Below, one piece after another: positions 43,740 to 52,763 of a stretch of DNA of 64,000 bases. The stretch is taken from assembly GCF_013410875.1 (NCBI RefSeq), contig NZ_JACCCU010000001.1, positions 1,674,001-1,738,000 on the forward strand, in the 5' to 3' direction. The notes below the pieces were generated by a model that saw only the letters and a program-made list of their open reading frames with translations, was not told the DNA's origin and did not search any database. The stretch's first letter is position 1. Every line of letters begins with the position of its first letter. The DNA comes from Tunturiibacter empetritectus (GTDB lineage Bacteria > Acidobacteriota > Terriglobia > Terriglobales > Acidobacteriaceae). The position numbers were made by a program, and so were the translations under genes.

Positions 43740-44336
43740 TTAGGACTTGCGCCATCGTTTGATTGAGCTGAAGATACCGGCGGCCGCGGTGATCTTGACG
43801 ATCTCGCCGGGAAGGAATGGGGCGATGGCCATGGTCCAGGTGGCGGCGGCGCTGGTGTGGAGGAGATGGGCTAGCCAGCCTGCTCCGAAGATGAAGATAG
43901 GTGCGCTGGCGAGGGTTGCGGCTACAAGGCCTGCACGGAAAGGGGTGGTGATGCGCTGCATGGCTCTGACAGCCCAGCCGGCGGTTGCCGCGGCCAAGGG
44001 GTAGGAGAAGAGGTAGCCTGCGTTGGGCCCGAGCAGGTGAGCGATGCCACCGATGCTGTGGGGCGTGAAGACGGGGAGGCCCATCGCGCCTTCGGCTAGA
44101 TAGAGGACCATTGCGGAGAAGCCAGCTACGGGACCGAGCAGCATGCCGACGAGGATGACGGCGAAGTTCTGCAGGGTGAGGGGCACGGGCGTAAAGGGAA
44201 GTGGGAGAGAGATGTGAGCGCAGATGGCTACGAAGGCACTCGCTGCGATGGTGAGGATGACTTTGCCGGAGAGAGATTCCTGAAGCGATCCGGTGCGGTG
44301 GGTGAGACCGAGTTGAGAGGAGGTGGCGGATTGCAT
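43740..44336 (-). CDS. bioY: Biotin transporter BioY
   Basis: A 198-residue inner-membrane protein with five or six hydrophobic segments. It is the substrate-binding S component of an ECF transporter for biotin; some BioY proteins work alone. Family marks are ISLPLPFTPVPLTLQNFAVILVGMLLGP, AVLYLAEGAMGLPVFT-like (here MVLYLAEGAMGLPVF) with the glycine-rich HSIGGIAHLLGPNAGYLFSYPLAA, and a C-terminal FLPGEIVKITAAAG. No bioMN energising genes are next to it. Biotin would serve AccB at 22147. No BirA- or BioR-type operator is evident in the 265 bases upstream. Confidence 0.92.
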   Translation of the reverse strand: MQSATSSQLGLTHRTGSLQESLSGKVILTIAASAFVAICAHISLPLPFTPVPLTLQNFAVILVGMLLGPVAGFSAMVLYLAEGAMGLPVFTPHSIGGIAHLLGPNAGYLFSYPLAAATAGWAVRAMQRITTPFRAGLVAATLASAPIFIFGAGWLAHLLHTSAAATWTMAIAPFLPGEIVKITAAAGIFSSIKRWRKS

Positions 44337-44601
44337 GCGGAGATCCTTTCGCTGCTATTGCTTTAGTGTTTTGTGCTGCGGTTGAAGTGTTGGGGTTGGG
44401 GCCAGACTGCACGTTCCACACAAGAAGGATAACAAGGTGGTTGGGTTCGTGCAGATTATTCGGTCATCAGCATGGATACGGAAGATGTGGACTTCAGTTT
44501 TCAGCCTTTTAGCAGAAGCCGGTATGAAGTAGGTACGTGCCTGGGGGAATTGGGGATTTCCACTTGACGGTGCGAGGAGCGAAGTTTGTACTGAAATTGG
44601 G

Positions 44602-44991
44602 ATGACACGTTTAAAGACAGCAGGCGTAGTGGCGATGCGATCCGGTGCCATCGCACGTCTCTATGAACATGGCCGGGTAGGGTGGCGAAAGATCGCTACT
44701 GGTGCCGCAGCGGTGCTCGCGGTCGCGATGGGTTACCACGTTATCTTTGGGCAGAATGGGCTGACGGTTTATCAGCAGAAGCGCAACGACGCGCAAAGCC
44801 TCGACATTCAGCTGCACAGTCTGCAGCGCGAGAACGATCTGTTGAAAGGGCATGTCGGCAGATTACAGAGCGATCCGAATGCGATTGAGCATCAGGCACG
44901 CGAGGAATTGCACTACACGCGGCCCGGTGAGGTGATCGTGTATATGCCCGCTCCCGCAGGATCAAGTCCTACAGGTGTCGCAAAGCAGTAA
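44602..44991 (+). CDS. FtsB/DivIC-like cell-division protein
   Basis: A 129-residue protein of the septum-formation initiator family. A basic cytoplasmic N-terminus (30 residues) is followed by one membrane helix (IATGAAAVLAVAMGYHVIFG), a coiled coil (QQKRNDAQSLDIQLHSLQRENDLLKGHVGRLQ) and the typical end PNAIEHQAREELHYTRPGEVIVYM. FtsB and DivIC join the divisome and bridge FtsQ/FtsL or their equivalents. The ATG at 44602 opens the frame; an in-frame ATG also lies at 44635. It stands alone between bioY (divergent) and the ADOP permease (convergent). Confidence 0.88.
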   Translation: MTRLKTAGVVAMRSGAIARLYEHGRVGWRKIATGAAAVLAVAMGYHVIFGQNGLTVYQQKRNDAQSLDIQLHSLQRENDLLKGHVGRLQSDPNAIEHQAREELHYTRPGEVIVYMPAPAGSSPTGVAKQ

Positions 44992-45096
44992 ATGAATCTG
45001 GCTGCTTAGCCTTGCAGTGCCTTCCAGACACTTTCCTATCCCATCCTTTGGAGCTGTCTTCTTCTTTGCTTACTTGAGGGCGGCGGAGCTCTTGTG

Positions 45097-47592
45097 CTAC
45101 TCGGACCGGAGTGCCTGGGTGAGGTCAACCGAGGCTGCGCGATTGGCTGGCAGCAGAGAGGCGGCCAAGGCTAGCAGCAGGAGCGACAGTGTCGCGAGAG
45201 TGAGAACCAGGGGATCAAAGGCACTCACCCCGAAGAGTAAGGTCTTCAGCAGACGGGAGGCGGCGATGGCCCCTGCCAAACCTATCGCACACCCGATGAG
45301 TGCGAGTTTGGCGCCTGAGATAACCACCAGACGAACGATACCCGCGCGCTGAGATCCGAGAGCCATTCGAATTGCCATCTCCTGCACACGCAGCGCGACT
45401 GAGAATGCTATGACGCTATAGATTCCGAGTACGGCCAACAAGACTGCGATGAAGGCGAAGGAGGAGATCAGTGCGGTGTTGAAACGGCGGGGTGCCTCGG
45501 TGTCCGAGATGGCGTGCTCCATGCTTTGGACCTGGGTGAGAGGGAGCTGCGGGTCGATTGAGTGCACTGTGGAACGCAAGAGATTTTCCATCTGCTCGGG
45601 TGCCATTGCTGTTCGCAACACAATGTACCCGCCGTTGTCTGCGATGTCGGTGGGAGATCCGAGTGATCCCGCCATCTCTGCTTCCTGCTCGTCCGGTATG
45701 TAGTACTGCTGCTTCAAGGGAAGGTCGGGGGAGTTCTCCTTCACGTCTGCGACTTCGCCGACTACCGTCGCCCACGGTGTCTTCATCGTCTCCGTGCCGA
45801 TACGAAACCTCTTGCCAATTGGGTTTTGATTGGGCCAGGATTGCTGGGCCAGCATGTGGTTGACGATGATTACGGGTGGCTGGTTGGCGTTGTCATCGGG
45901 TGTGAAAAACCTGCCTTGGAGGAGTGGAATCCCCATTGCCCGGAAGTAATCACCTCGCACACCGATTGAGGTTCCTAGATCGAGCCCCCCCGCAGTCGCC
46001 GGCAGGGAGTGTCCTTCTGCGACAAAGGCGCTGCTGGAGTTGTTTCCGCTCGCTGGGAGGAAGGTAGTAAAGCCGACGGCTTTGACACCGGGAAGGGCTT
46101 GCAGACGTGCCAAAAGCTCGTGGCCGAACTCATTGACGGCAGTCTGGTTTTCATATTGTTTTTTGGGGAGACTATAGCTGGCGACGAGGGTGTGATCCGG
46201 TTGAAAGCCGAGATCGACCTGGCGCATCTTTTCAAAGCTGCGAAGCAAAAGTCCGGAGGCCGCCAGCAGAACGAGTGCTACGGCGATCTCGGAGATGACG
46301 AGTGCGGAGCGAAGCCTGGCGTGGCCGCCGCCTGAGGTACCGGTTCGGCCGCCTTCTTTCAGGGTGTCGTTGACGCTGGTGCGAATGGCCGCAAACGCGG
46401 GGGCGAGACCGCAGATGACGCCTGTGACCACTGCAAGTCCGAGGGCGAAGGCGACGACCGGCCAGTCGAGGCCGATCTCATTGATGCGCGGCAGCGTTTC
46501 AGGAAGTGCTTGAATGCCCACACGAAGTGCAATGGCGGCGAGAATTAGCCCCAGGACTCCTCCCGATACGCTCAGGACGAGGCTTTCTAGGATCGCCTGC
46601 CAGAGCAGGGTGGAGGCGGTGGCCCCGAGCGCGAGACGGACGGCGATCTCGCGGCGGCGACGGATGGAGCGCACCAGAAGAAGACCGGCAAGGTTGGCAC
46701 ACGCGATCAAAAGAACGACGGCAACAGCGAGAAAAAGGGTACGGATCAGAGGCCGCGCCTCTTCCACGGTCTCTTCATCCAGCGGCCGGATAATCGAGGT
46801 GATGCTGAATTCTGCCATGAAGGCGGGGTAGTTCCTTACAGTCTCTTTGGCGACAAGGTTTGCGTCCTCGATGGCCTGAGAGATGGTTACACCCGGCTTG
46901 AGGCGGCCTACCATCTGAAAGTTCCACGAGGCTGCGCCGGTGCCGAGCTCCTCCGGTTCGAAGCTGACCGGAACCCAGAACTCACTGCGGTTAAGGTGGC
47001 CAGGGACGAGAGGGAACTCGAAGTTGCGGGGCATCACGCCGATGATGAGGTAGGGCTTGCGATCGAGCAGGACCTTGCGGCCGAGGATGTTAGGGTCGCC
47101 CTGAAAGCGGGTCTGCCAAGTGGAGTAGCTGAGGACCAGGACCTGCTGGTGCTGATCGTCCTCCTGCTTCGTGAAGAAGCGACCAAGAAGGGGCTGGACA
47201 GCGAGGGCAGGGAATACGCCACTGCTCATGCGTGTTGCGTTGACGTTGGCGGCCTCGCCTGCGCCGGAGAGCTCATAGCTGGTGGAATGGTAGCCGCCGA
47301 GGCTGGTGAAACTATGCGTGTCGCGGCTGTAGTTGCGGATGTCGGGAGCGGTGACGCCGGCTTCATTATTACCACTGCCGGTGTCCAAACCTTTGAGGAT
47401 ATCTGAGAGAACAACGAGGCGGCTCGGTTCAGGAAAGGGCAGCGGCCGCAACAGGACGCCTTCAACAAGAGAGAAGATTGCCGTGGTAGCACCGATAGCT
47501 AAGGCCAGCATCAGAATGGCCGTTGCGGCGAATCCGGGCGACTTGGATAGATGTCGAACTGCAATCTTCAGATCTTGAAAGAAAGAGCGCAT
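45097..47592 (-). CDS. Acidobacterial duplicated orphan permease (ADOP) of the MacB/FtsX type
   Basis: An 831-residue inner-membrane protein built from two copies of the MacB periplasmic-core plus FtsX-like permease unit, with about eight membrane helices. The N-terminus is typical: FFQDLKIAVRHLSKSPGFAATAILMLALAIGATTAIFSLVEGVLLRPLPFPEPSRLV. The first FtsX block has LIACANLAGLLLVRSIRRRREIAVRLALGATASTLL and the second FAFIAVLLAVLGIYSVIAFSVALRVQEMAIRMALGSQRAGIVRLVV. This is the TIGR03434-type ADOP family, abundant in Acidobacteria and lacking an ATPase neighbour, hence orphan. The role is not known. Two palindromes (47712-47746) lie upstream; no PadR-type regulator is next to it. Confidence 0.95.
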   Translation of the reverse strand: MRSFFQDLKIAVRHLSKSPGFAATAILMLALAIGATTAIFSLVEGVLLRPLPFPEPSRLVVLSDILKGLDTGSGNNEAGVTAPDIRNYSRDTHSFTSLGGYHSTSYELSGAGEAANVNATRMSSGVFPALAVQPLLGRFFTKQEDDQHQQVLVLSYSTWQTRFQGDPNILGRKVLLDRKPYLIIGVMPRNFEFPLVPGHLNRSEFWVPVSFEPEELGTGAASWNFQMVGRLKPGVTISQAIEDANLVAKETVRNYPAFMAEFSITSIIRPLDEETVEEARPLIRTLFLAVAVVLLIACANLAGLLLVRSIRRRREIAVRLALGATASTLLWQAILESLVLSVSGGVLGLILAAIALRVGIQALPETLPRINEIGLDWPVVAFALGLAVVTGVICGLAPAFAAIRTSVNDTLKEGGRTGTSGGGHARLRSALVISEIAVALVLLAASGLLLRSFEKMRQVDLGFQPDHTLVASYSLPKKQYENQTAVNEFGHELLARLQALPGVKAVGFTTFLPASGNNSSSAFVAEGHSLPATAGGLDLGTSIGVRGDYFRAMGIPLLQGRFFTPDDNANQPPVIIVNHMLAQQSWPNQNPIGKRFRIGTETMKTPWATVVGEVADVKENSPDLPLKQQYYIPDEQEAEMAGSLGSPTDIADNGGYIVLRTAMAPEQMENLLRSTVHSIDPQLPLTQVQSMEHAISDTEAPRRFNTALISSFAFIAVLLAVLGIYSVIAFSVALRVQEMAIRMALGSQRAGIVRLVVISGAKLALIGCAIGLAGAIAASRLLKTLLFGVSAFDPLVLTLATLSLLLLALAASLLPANRAASVDLTQALRSE

Positions 47593-47942
47593 GCGGGTCC
47601 TCGAAGAGATGATTATGAGGGAGTTAGCAATTGCCGTGCCAGAGAGAACACGGACGAAAGCTCATTTTCCGGGGTTTTCTTTGGTCATGGATGTTTTGAG
47701 GAAGCGGTCGGTGTCCAAGATCGGAATGGTTGTCCGCGAACGGACACGAGTAGACGGTGGAGTCTTTGGAGCGCCGGAGGCGGGTGAATTTCCATAGGCT
47801 GATGATTTATACTTGTCGCTTGCCCTGCAACCGGCGTGGCGTTGGTCGAGAGACCTCCCCGCAAGGTCACGCAAAATCCCGGGCACGCAGCCAATCCCGG
47901 CACGGGAGAGGCTTTTGCGCGAAGTGAAGGTTTTAGTCAAGC
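47593..47942. other. Divergent intergenic region, ADOP permease and PpiD-like gene
   Basis: About 350 bases without a convincing gene. It holds promoters for both divergent genes by position and the palindromes at 47712-47746. Minor open frames here have poor codon use and no recognisable product. Confidence 0.5.
47712..47746. promoter_or_regulatory. Palindrome pair upstream of the ADOP gene
   Basis: TGTCCG-CGAA-CGGACA (47731-47746) is a perfect 6-bp inverted repeat with a 4-base spacer. A degenerate copy, TGTCCA-AGAT-CGGAAT, starts at 47712, 19 bases earlier in the same orientation. The arrangement suggests a repressor or activator binding two adjacent sites. The protein is unknown. Confidence 0.5.
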
Positions 47943-49916
47943 ATGATTCGTATTCTGCAGCAGGACAACCGCATCACGAAGATTATCTTCGCCGTCATTA
48001 TTGGATTTGCCGTGATCACGATGGTGATTACGCTGGTGCCCGGCATCTTTGACAACGCTACGACGAACGATGCGTCGGTTTATGCCACAGTGAAGCAGCC
48101 CGGAGCCTTCGGGCGCGTCTTTGGAGAGAGCACGCCCATCAAGACGGTTGAAGTTAATCAGCTGGCCAGTCGGCAGCTGCAGCAGCAGCACTTTCCAGAT
48201 GCGCTGCTGCCTTACTTTCTGCCGCGCGCCGGGCAGATTCTGGTGCAGCGGGCGATCCTTAAGCATGAAGCAGACAGAATGAATCTGCAGGTGAGCGATG
48301 AAGATCTGCGCCGCGAGCTGCAGACCGGCCCATTTGCGCAGTATCTGTTTCCCAATGGCCAATATATCGGCGACGATGCGTATATCAATTTTGTGCAAAG
48401 CGCGTTTCAGACAACTCGCGGGGACTTTGAGTCGCAGGTGAAGAGCGATATGGAGCTCAACCGCCTGCAGGCGCTGATCACGGGTGGCGTGTCGGTATCT
48501 GATAACGCAGTGCGTGAGTCCTACAAGGTCGATGGTACCAAAGTGAAGTTCGACTACGCGGTGATCTCGGCCGATGATGTCCGCAAGACAATCAACCCGT
48601 CGGATTCGGAGTTGCAGGCGTTCTTCAAGACAAACGCGGCGCGGTATGCGAATGCTGTTCCTGAGCAGCGGAAGATTGAGTATGTTTCGTTCGATACGTC
48701 AAATCTGCCAGGCGGCAAGCCGCAGATCTCGGATGCGGATGTGTTGGCCTACTACAACGCCCATCAGGATCAGTATCAGGTCAAAGAGCAGGTGAAGGTT
48801 CGTCACATCCTGATCGCAGTTCCTGCTGGTGCCGATGCTAAGACCGATTCCGCGGCAAAAGCGAAGGCTGAGGATATCCTGAAGCAGATCAAGAGTGGCG
48901 GAAACTTTGCGGACCTAGCGAGCAAGAATTCGGACGACCCAGGCAGCAAGACGCAGGGCGGAGAATTGGGCTGGCTGGATCGCGGCAAGACAGTACCTGA
49001 GTTTGATAAGGCGGCGTTCACCCTTGCACGGGGACAGACCTCGGAGCTGGTCAAGACACAGTTCGGATATCACATCCTGCAGGTCGAGGAGAAGAAGACG
49101 GCGCATCTTCGCCCACTGGCTGAGGTGAAGCCGGAGATTGTGCCGGTGCTCGAGCAGCAGAGGGCAGGCGCGGCGGAGCAGACGTTCGCTTCGTCACTGG
49201 CTACGGATGCGAAGAAGAACGGTCTGGACAAAGCTGCTGTTTCGAAGGGGCTGCACGCGGTGACGACCGACTATGTTTCAAAGGACGGCGTGATCGCTGG
49301 GTTGGCAGATGGTTCGGGATTGTTGACGCAGGCGTTTTCGGTGGTGAAGGGTGCAGACCCGGCTCCGGTCGCTACCGGCGATGGATTTGCCGTCTTCCAG
49401 GTGACCGACGTAAAGCCGGCTCACGCTCCGGAGTTTGCGGATTACAAGTCTCACATTCTCGAGGACTACCGCGAGCAGCAGGTGCCTCAGTTGCTGAGCG
49501 CCCAGTTGAACAAGCTGGACGAGCGGGCGAAGGTGCTGAACGATCTGAAGAAGGCTGCGGCGGAGATGAACGTTCCATTGAAGACCAGCGATCTGGTCGG
49601 CAAGGATGGCCAGGTGCCGGATCTCGGTGCGATGAGCGGTGCAGGTTCGGTGGCGTTCTCGTTGCCCAAGGGCGCGATCTCAGGGCCGATCAATGCCGGG
49701 CGAGTTGGAGTTGTGCTCAGCGTGATCGACAAGCAGGAGCCCACGGCCGACGACATCGCGAAGAACTTCAACGCAACGAAAGACAAACTGCTCAACGAGC
49801 AACGGGAAGAGATCTTCCGTGTCTACATCGGCGAGTTGACCCAGAAGTACGAGAAGGGTGGCGCGGTCAGGTTCTCGAAGAAGCAGGCTGAGCCCGGTTT
49901 GCCAGCCGGCAACTAG
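47943..49916 (+). CDS. PpiD-like membrane-anchored peptidyl-prolyl isomerase
   Basis: A 657-residue periplasmic folding factor. One N-terminal membrane helix (IIFAVIIGFAVITMVITLVPGIF) anchors it, followed by a SurA-N-like chaperone domain (QILVQRAILKHEADRMNLQVSDEDLRREL), a parvulin domain (KVRHILIAVPAGADAKTD, then FADLASKNSDDPGSKTQGGELGWLDRGKTVPEFDKAAF and LVKTQFGYHILQVEEKK) and a second, more divergent C-terminal part with ISGPINAGRVGVVLSVIDKQEPT. The domain order and size are those of PpiD. The ATG follows TTTTAGTCAAGC without a clear ribosome site. It is transcribed alone and ends at a strong terminator. Confidence 0.92.
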   Translation: MIRILQQDNRITKIIFAVIIGFAVITMVITLVPGIFDNATTNDASVYATVKQPGAFGRVFGESTPIKTVEVNQLASRQLQQQHFPDALLPYFLPRAGQILVQRAILKHEADRMNLQVSDEDLRRELQTGPFAQYLFPNGQYIGDDAYINFVQSAFQTTRGDFESQVKSDMELNRLQALITGGVSVSDNAVRESYKVDGTKVKFDYAVISADDVRKTINPSDSELQAFFKTNAARYANAVPEQRKIEYVSFDTSNLPGGKPQISDADVLAYYNAHQDQYQVKEQVKVRHILIAVPAGADAKTDSAAKAKAEDILKQIKSGGNFADLASKNSDDPGSKTQGGELGWLDRGKTVPEFDKAAFTLARGQTSELVKTQFGYHILQVEEKKTAHLRPLAEVKPEIVPVLEQQRAGAAEQTFASSLATDAKKNGLDKAAVSKGLHAVTTDYVSKDGVIAGLADGSGLLTQAFSVVKGADPAPVATGDGFAVFQVTDVKPAHAPEFADYKSHILEDYREQQVPQLLSAQLNKLDERAKVLNDLKKAAAEMNVPLKTSDLVGKDGQVPDLGAMSGAGSVAFSLPKGAISGPINAGRVGVVLSVIDKQEPTADDIAKNFNATKDKLLNEQREEIFRVYIGELTQKYEKGGAVRFSKKQAEPGLPAGN

Positions 49917-50217
49917 CCGTTCGCTCCATGCTGTAAAAGATGCCCCAGGAGAATCAAGACCTGGGGCATCTTTGCGTTTTGCATCGAAGCACACTGCCGT
50001 CGATCTCGCCGGGCTGAATGGCGGCGCCTCCAGGGATACTGATCGTACCTGGGAGAGTACCTCACTAAGGCAAATAATCTAAGCCTGACGGTTAGGATGG
50101 ATGGTGGCGCCGATGACTTAATTGTAGGCGAATGGCCGGGTGCGCCCAAGGGCCTATCATTTTGCGGTGCGAAGATCGATTTTTGGCATCATACGTTGAG
50201 GCTATATAGGGGGCTGG
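49917..50217. other. Intergenic region, PpiD-like gene to malQ
   Basis: About 300 bases with no convincing gene. It contains the intrinsic terminator at 49936-49980 and leads into the malQ ribosome site (AGGGGG just before 50218). Confidence 0.5.
49936..49980 (+). terminator. Intrinsic terminator after the PpiD-like gene
   Basis: AAAGATGCCCCAGG (49936-49949) and CCTGGGGCATCTTT (49960-49973) form a perfect 14-bp stem with a ten-base loop, 19 bases after the stop, followed by GCGTTTT. The palindrome may act in both directions, but nothing on the minus strand ends here. Confidence 0.85.
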
Positions 50218-51813
50218 ATGAGTGGGGAAGTGAGCAATCAGGAACGTCTTTCGGGAGTCTTGCTGCATGTGACCTCGCTGCCTTCGTATGGTGGAATAGG
50301 GGACTTTGGACCTGCCGCGTATGAGTTTGTAGATTTTCTGGCAGCAGCGAAGCAGAGAATGTGGCAGGTGCTGCCTCTGAGTCCGACCGGTTATGGGAGT
50401 TCTCCCTACTCCGCGCTTTCGGCGTTTGCGGGGAATCCGCTTTTGATCAGCCTCGAAGCTCTGGTCCATGACGGGTGGATTGCAGGAGAGCGGATTGCAG
50501 GGCTGCCGGGGCATGACGGGTCCGCGGACTTTGAGGCGGCGTTTCGGCTGAAACTGCCGCTGATCGAAGAAGCAGCTGGGAACTTCCTCGACCATGCGCC
50601 GGATAACTGGCGGGCGAGCTTCCAGAGATTTTGCGAACACAACAGCTCATGGCTGCAGGACTATGCGATGTTCAACGTGCTTCGTCGTATGCACGAGTAT
50701 GGCAGCTGGCATGAGTGGCCACCGGGGTATGCACGGCGTGAAGGCGATGCACTGGGCAAGCTTTTGAACGATCGTGGACGCGAGCTTGCGATTGAGCAGG
50801 TAGTCCAGTTTTTTTTCAATGAGCAGTGGTGCGCGCTGCGGGGATACTGTGCCGAGCGGAAGATTCGCATCATGGGAGATGTTGCCATCTTCGTAAACTA
50901 CGACAGCGCCGATGTATGGACGCATCCCGAGATGTTTGAGCTGGACGAAGACCTAAGACCGGTTCGTGTGTCGGGTGTGCCGCCGGATTACTTTTCCGCG
51001 ACCGGACAGCGTTGGGGAAATCCACTCTACAAGTGGGGTCTGTTGAAAGAGCGAGGATTCGACTGGTGGGTGGCGCGGATTCGGCGGTCGTTGACCCTGT
51101 ATGACGTGATCCGGCTGGACCACTTCCGCGGGTTTGAGGCGTTCTGGTCGATTCCCGCTGAGGAGGAGACGGCGATCAATGGGCAGTGGGTGAAGGCTCC
51201 AGGGCATGAGCTGTTTCAGCGTTTGAAGGAGGTCTTTGGAGATCTGCCATTTGTCGCGGAGGATCTTGGGCTGATCACCCCCGAGGTGGACGAGCTGCGG
51301 GAGCACTTTGGCATGCCAGGTATGCGTATTCTGCAGTTCGGGTTCTCGGATCGTGGCGCACATCTCTATCTCCCCCATCGGTACGTTCCGAATACGGTGG
51401 TGTACACGGGCACGCACGACAACAACACGACGCTGGGTTGGTGGCGGGATGATGTGAGCGATGTCGAGCGTACGAATGTGCAAACCTATCTGCAGAAGAT
51501 CGATCACGACGAAGATATCGTCTGGGCGATGATTCGTGCGGCGGCTCGGTCTGTGGCGAATCTCTGCGTCTTTCCGATGCAGGATGTGTTGCATCTGGGC
51601 AGCGAAGCGAGAATGAATACGCCGTCGGCTGGAGCGGGGAACTGGTGCTGGCGGTACGGGCTGAACGCCGTGCATCCGGACTTTGCAGCTCAGCTGGCCG
51701 ACCTGATGGCGATGACCGATCGTGATGGATGGGAGAAGCCATCGGAGGGGGTCGAAGCAGGCAAGCCGGTAGAAGAGGCGTCGAAACGGGCAGAGCTGGG
51801 CGCGAACGTTTAG
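50218..51813 (+). CDS. malQ: 4-alpha-glucanotransferase (amylomaltase)
   Basis: A GH77 enzyme that transfers maltodextrin units between glucans. The 531-residue protein has RLSGVLLHVTSLPSYGGIGDFGPAAYEFVDFLAAAKQRMWQVLPLSPTGYGSSPY, then IRIMGDVAIFVNYDSADVWTHPEMF, YDVIRLDHFRGFEAFWSIPA (the catalytic Asp nucleophile is in IRLDHFRG), PFVAEDLGLITPEVDELR (acid/base Glu region) and YTGTHDNNTTLGWW. Length matches the short amylomaltases. The C-terminal 30 residues are Glu-rich and not conserved. An AGGGGG lies before the ATG. It is the first gene of a short run with the small gene at 51853 and the dehydrogenase-like gene. Confidence 0.95.
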   Translation: MSGEVSNQERLSGVLLHVTSLPSYGGIGDFGPAAYEFVDFLAAAKQRMWQVLPLSPTGYGSSPYSALSAFAGNPLLISLEALVHDGWIAGERIAGLPGHDGSADFEAAFRLKLPLIEEAAGNFLDHAPDNWRASFQRFCEHNSSWLQDYAMFNVLRRMHEYGSWHEWPPGYARREGDALGKLLNDRGRELAIEQVVQFFFNEQWCALRGYCAERKIRIMGDVAIFVNYDSADVWTHPEMFELDEDLRPVRVSGVPPDYFSATGQRWGNPLYKWGLLKERGFDWWVARIRRSLTLYDVIRLDHFRGFEAFWSIPAEEETAINGQWVKAPGHELFQRLKEVFGDLPFVAEDLGLITPEVDELREHFGMPGMRILQFGFSDRGAHLYLPHRYVPNTVVYTGTHDNNTTLGWWRDDVSDVERTNVQTYLQKIDHDEDIVWAMIRAAARSVANLCVFPMQDVLHLGSEARMNTPSAGAGNWCWRYGLNAVHPDFAAQLADLMAMTDRDGWEKPSEGVEAGKPVEEASKRAELGANV

Positions 51814-51852
51814 ACTGAATAAGTATCTTTAATCTCTTAGGAGCACCAAAGC

Positions 51853-52038
51853 ATGCCTCTCTCTGGCGAAGCAATCCGCACTATGAACTACGTTGATGAC
51901 ATCTCGGTAACGCTGCGCCGCATTCTAGCAGTGCTGCCGTCGCTGACAGAGGAGGAGCGCCAGCGCGTGTCCGAGCATATCAAGGGCGCAGAACCGAGCT
52001 ACGACTCCGTAATCGCTGCGGTCGCGAGCAAAAAGTGA
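51853..52038 (+). CDS. Small acidic-helical protein of unknown function
   Basis: A 61-residue protein. The region ISVTLRRILAVLPSLTEEERQRVSEHIKGAEPSYDS is predicted to be helical by its pattern. The ATG has AGGAG upstream at good spacing, and its stop overlaps the next start as TGATG, so both are likely translated together. It follows malQ by 39 bases. I know no family. The clear ribosome site and coupling support a real gene. Confidence 0.7.
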   Translation: MPLSGEAIRTMNYVDDISVTLRRILAVLPSLTEEERQRVSEHIKGAEPSYDSVIAAVASKK

Positions 52039-52634
52039 TGCAGGAGGTTGCGCGCCAGCTGCTTCCCGAGATTCGCAGGGTTGCGATTATCGGAGCGGGA
52101 GTGGCTGGCCGCAGCTTCGCTTTAGCTTGTGCCGCGGCGGGCTTTGACGTGGTGCTCGAAGACGTGATGCCGGCCAATCTGTGGCGGGCCGAGGCGGAAT
52201 ACTCGGACCTGAGCAAGCGCGTTGCGGCGGGAAGCCTGGAGTTGGCCGCGACGGTTGAAGATGCCGTTCGCACGGCTGATATTGCCGTCGACTTTGTGCC
52301 GGATGAGCTCGAGTCGAAGCTTGAAATCTTCAGCATGATCGACCGGATGGCCCCGCCCAAAACAATTCTGTGTACACCAAGTTATGCGCTGAGCATTACG
52401 GATCTGGCGTCCTGTGTCTACAGGCCGGATCGGTGCGTTGCTGTGCGGGGCGAACTTGTGCGGGGTGATGCAGCCGTAGCGCCGGTGGTACAGGTGTTAT
52501 ATCCGGCGGCTACCTTGAAGCCGATTGTCGAGACTGTCAGCCGGTTTCTCTCTACACTTGGACTTGCGGTACAGGCGGAGGCGGACACGGAGGAGCCTGC
52601 GCTGATCAAGAACGTCTCCCGGGCGACACACTAG
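52038..52634 (+). CDS. 3-hydroxyacyl-CoA dehydrogenase-like NAD-binding protein, short form
   Basis: A 198-residue Rossmann protein with VAIIGAGVAGRSFALACAAAGFDVVLEDV (GxGxxG near residue 20), VDFVPDELESKLEIFSMIDRMAPPKTILCTPSYALSITDLA and PDRCVAVRGELV. It matches the N-terminal NAD domain of 3-hydroxyacyl-CoA dehydrogenases. It stops before the C-terminal dimer domain, which is absent, and the catalytic His of the usual HFFNP motif is not present (here RGELVRG). It may bind NAD without the usual activity. The ATG overlaps the stop of the small gene. The downstream gap shows no frame that would continue it. Confidence 0.75.
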   Translation: MQEVARQLLPEIRRVAIIGAGVAGRSFALACAAAGFDVVLEDVMPANLWRAEAEYSDLSKRVAAGSLELAATVEDAVRTADIAVDFVPDELESKLEIFSMIDRMAPPKTILCTPSYALSITDLASCVYRPDRCVAVRGELVRGDAAVAPVVQVLYPAATLKPIVETVSRFLSTLGLAVQAEADTEEPALIKNVSRATH

Positions 52635-52763
52635 TTGCTTTCCTGTTGCAGTTATCCCTATCTGTGTCAGCGAAGACTGCCGATGTTAATTCATCGCTGG
52701 AAGGGAACTGGTTTGCGCAACTTTGCGTAGACAACTTCGGGAAGCTTTCGTCCAACCATAGCT

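Noticed and set aside
43648..44421. Upstream extension of the mqnD frame by about 260 codons
   Set aside because: This stretch runs through bioY in another frame and has a Pro/His/Arg-rich shadow composition; the real ATG with a ribosome site is at 43647.
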